Source: a bacterium (GTDB lineage Bacteria; Patescibacteria; Dojkabacteria; SC72). Taken from it: a stretch of 15,732 bases of DNA. The stretch spans positions 1 to 15,732 of the forward strand of contig JAKPKF010000132.1 of the NCBI GenBank assembly GCA_029553845.1, read 5' to 3'. The notes under the pieces were generated by a model. The model ran no database searches and was not told the origin of the DNA. It was given only the letters and a program-made list of their open reading frames with translations. A program made the translations under genes and the position numbers. Within the stretch, counting starts at the first letter, position 1. Each line of letters starts with the position of its first letter. Shown here one piece after another: positions 15,548 through 15,732 of the stretch.

Positions 15548-15732
15548 TCAAATTCTGCATCTATCTTCAAATTTAATCAAAAATTGCTGTAGGATCATAC
15601 CCCAGTCCCGGATGGGCAAGGTCCATTTTTTCTCAATATTGGCAATTGCCAGGTAAACAGCCTTGAGGGCTGCCTGATCATGAGGAAAGACAGACTTAGT
15701 TTTAGTGTACTTTCTAATACCCCGGTTCAGGC
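15548..15732 (-). CDS. IS256-family (mutator-type) transposase, C-terminal part
   Basis: Minus-strand frame of 60 codons ending in TGA at 15548-15550 and running off the window edge, so it is partial. It reads NRGIRKYTKTKSVFPHDQAA, then LKAVYLAIANIEKKWTLPIR and DWGMILQQFLIKFEDR. This is the highly conserved C-terminal tail of IS256/Transposase_mut proteins (R-K-x-T-K-x-K-x-x-F-P...L-x-L-A-I-x-N-I-x-K-K-W-T-x-P-I-R-x-W...Q-L-x-I-x-F-x-x-R). No stop or frameshift is seen in the visible part, so the element could be intact beyond the window. Confidence 0.9.
   Translation of the reverse strand, partial: LNRGIRKYTKTKSVFPHDQAALKAVYLAIANIEKKWTLPIRDWGMILQQFLIKFEDRCRI

Noticed and set aside
1..15732. 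CRISPR arrays, tRNA and rRNA genes
   Set aside because: No regularly spaced identical repeats and no cloverleaf or rRNA-like segments were seen in reading the window.

Overview
The window is a surface-polysaccharide (O-antigen or capsule type) biosynthesis locus, very probably from a member of the Bacteroidota. The taxonomic call rests on AT-rich DNA, genes without obvious Shine-Dalgarno sequences, TAnnTTTG-type -7 promoter elements at the left end, a secreted parallel beta-helix protein with a Bacteroidota-style N-terminus, and protein families common in that phylum. No ribosomal or housekeeping gene is present to fix the genus.

Layout. Positions 1-210 (minus strand) hold the 5' end of a secreted beta-helix protein. 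It is divergent from the polysaccharide operon and shares an upstream region of about 200 bp with it. Positions 411-7471 (plus) form a first, very AT-rich module: a Wzy-type polymerase, two GT4 glycosyltransferases, a NodB-like polysaccharide deacetylase-family protein and a glutamine-hydrolysing asparagine-synthase-type amidotransferase. A 687-bp gap (7472-8158) follows and contains the frameshifted C-terminal relic of an IS5-type transposase. Positions 8159-15225 (plus) form a second, tightly packed module: three GT4 glycosyltransferases, a PglC-type phosphoglycosyl transferase, an acyl carrier protein, a ketoacyl-ACP synthase III, an SDR ketoreductase and a PglD/NeuD-type left-handed beta-helix acyltransferase. 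The right edge (15268-15732) is transposon debris: a probable IS21-type right end with a decayed istB 3' fragment, then the C-terminus of an IS256-family transposase on the minus strand, cut by the window edge.

How the genes may work together (inference). The PglC-like enzyme would start the repeat unit on undecaprenyl phosphate. Up to five GT4 enzymes would extend it, the amidotransferase and deacetylase-like protein would modify sugars, and Wzy would polymerise the flipped units. No Wzx flippase, chain-length regulator or nucleotide-sugar synthesis gene lies in the window. The most interesting part is the ACP-KASIII-SDR trio lodged between the pglC-like and pglD-like genes. The simplest reading is that the locus makes its own short 3-hydroxyacyl-ACP and uses the PglD-like enzyme to put that acyl group, rather than acetyl, on an amino sugar. 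The aminotransferase expected beside pglD is absent, and insertion-sequence remnants occupy that place.
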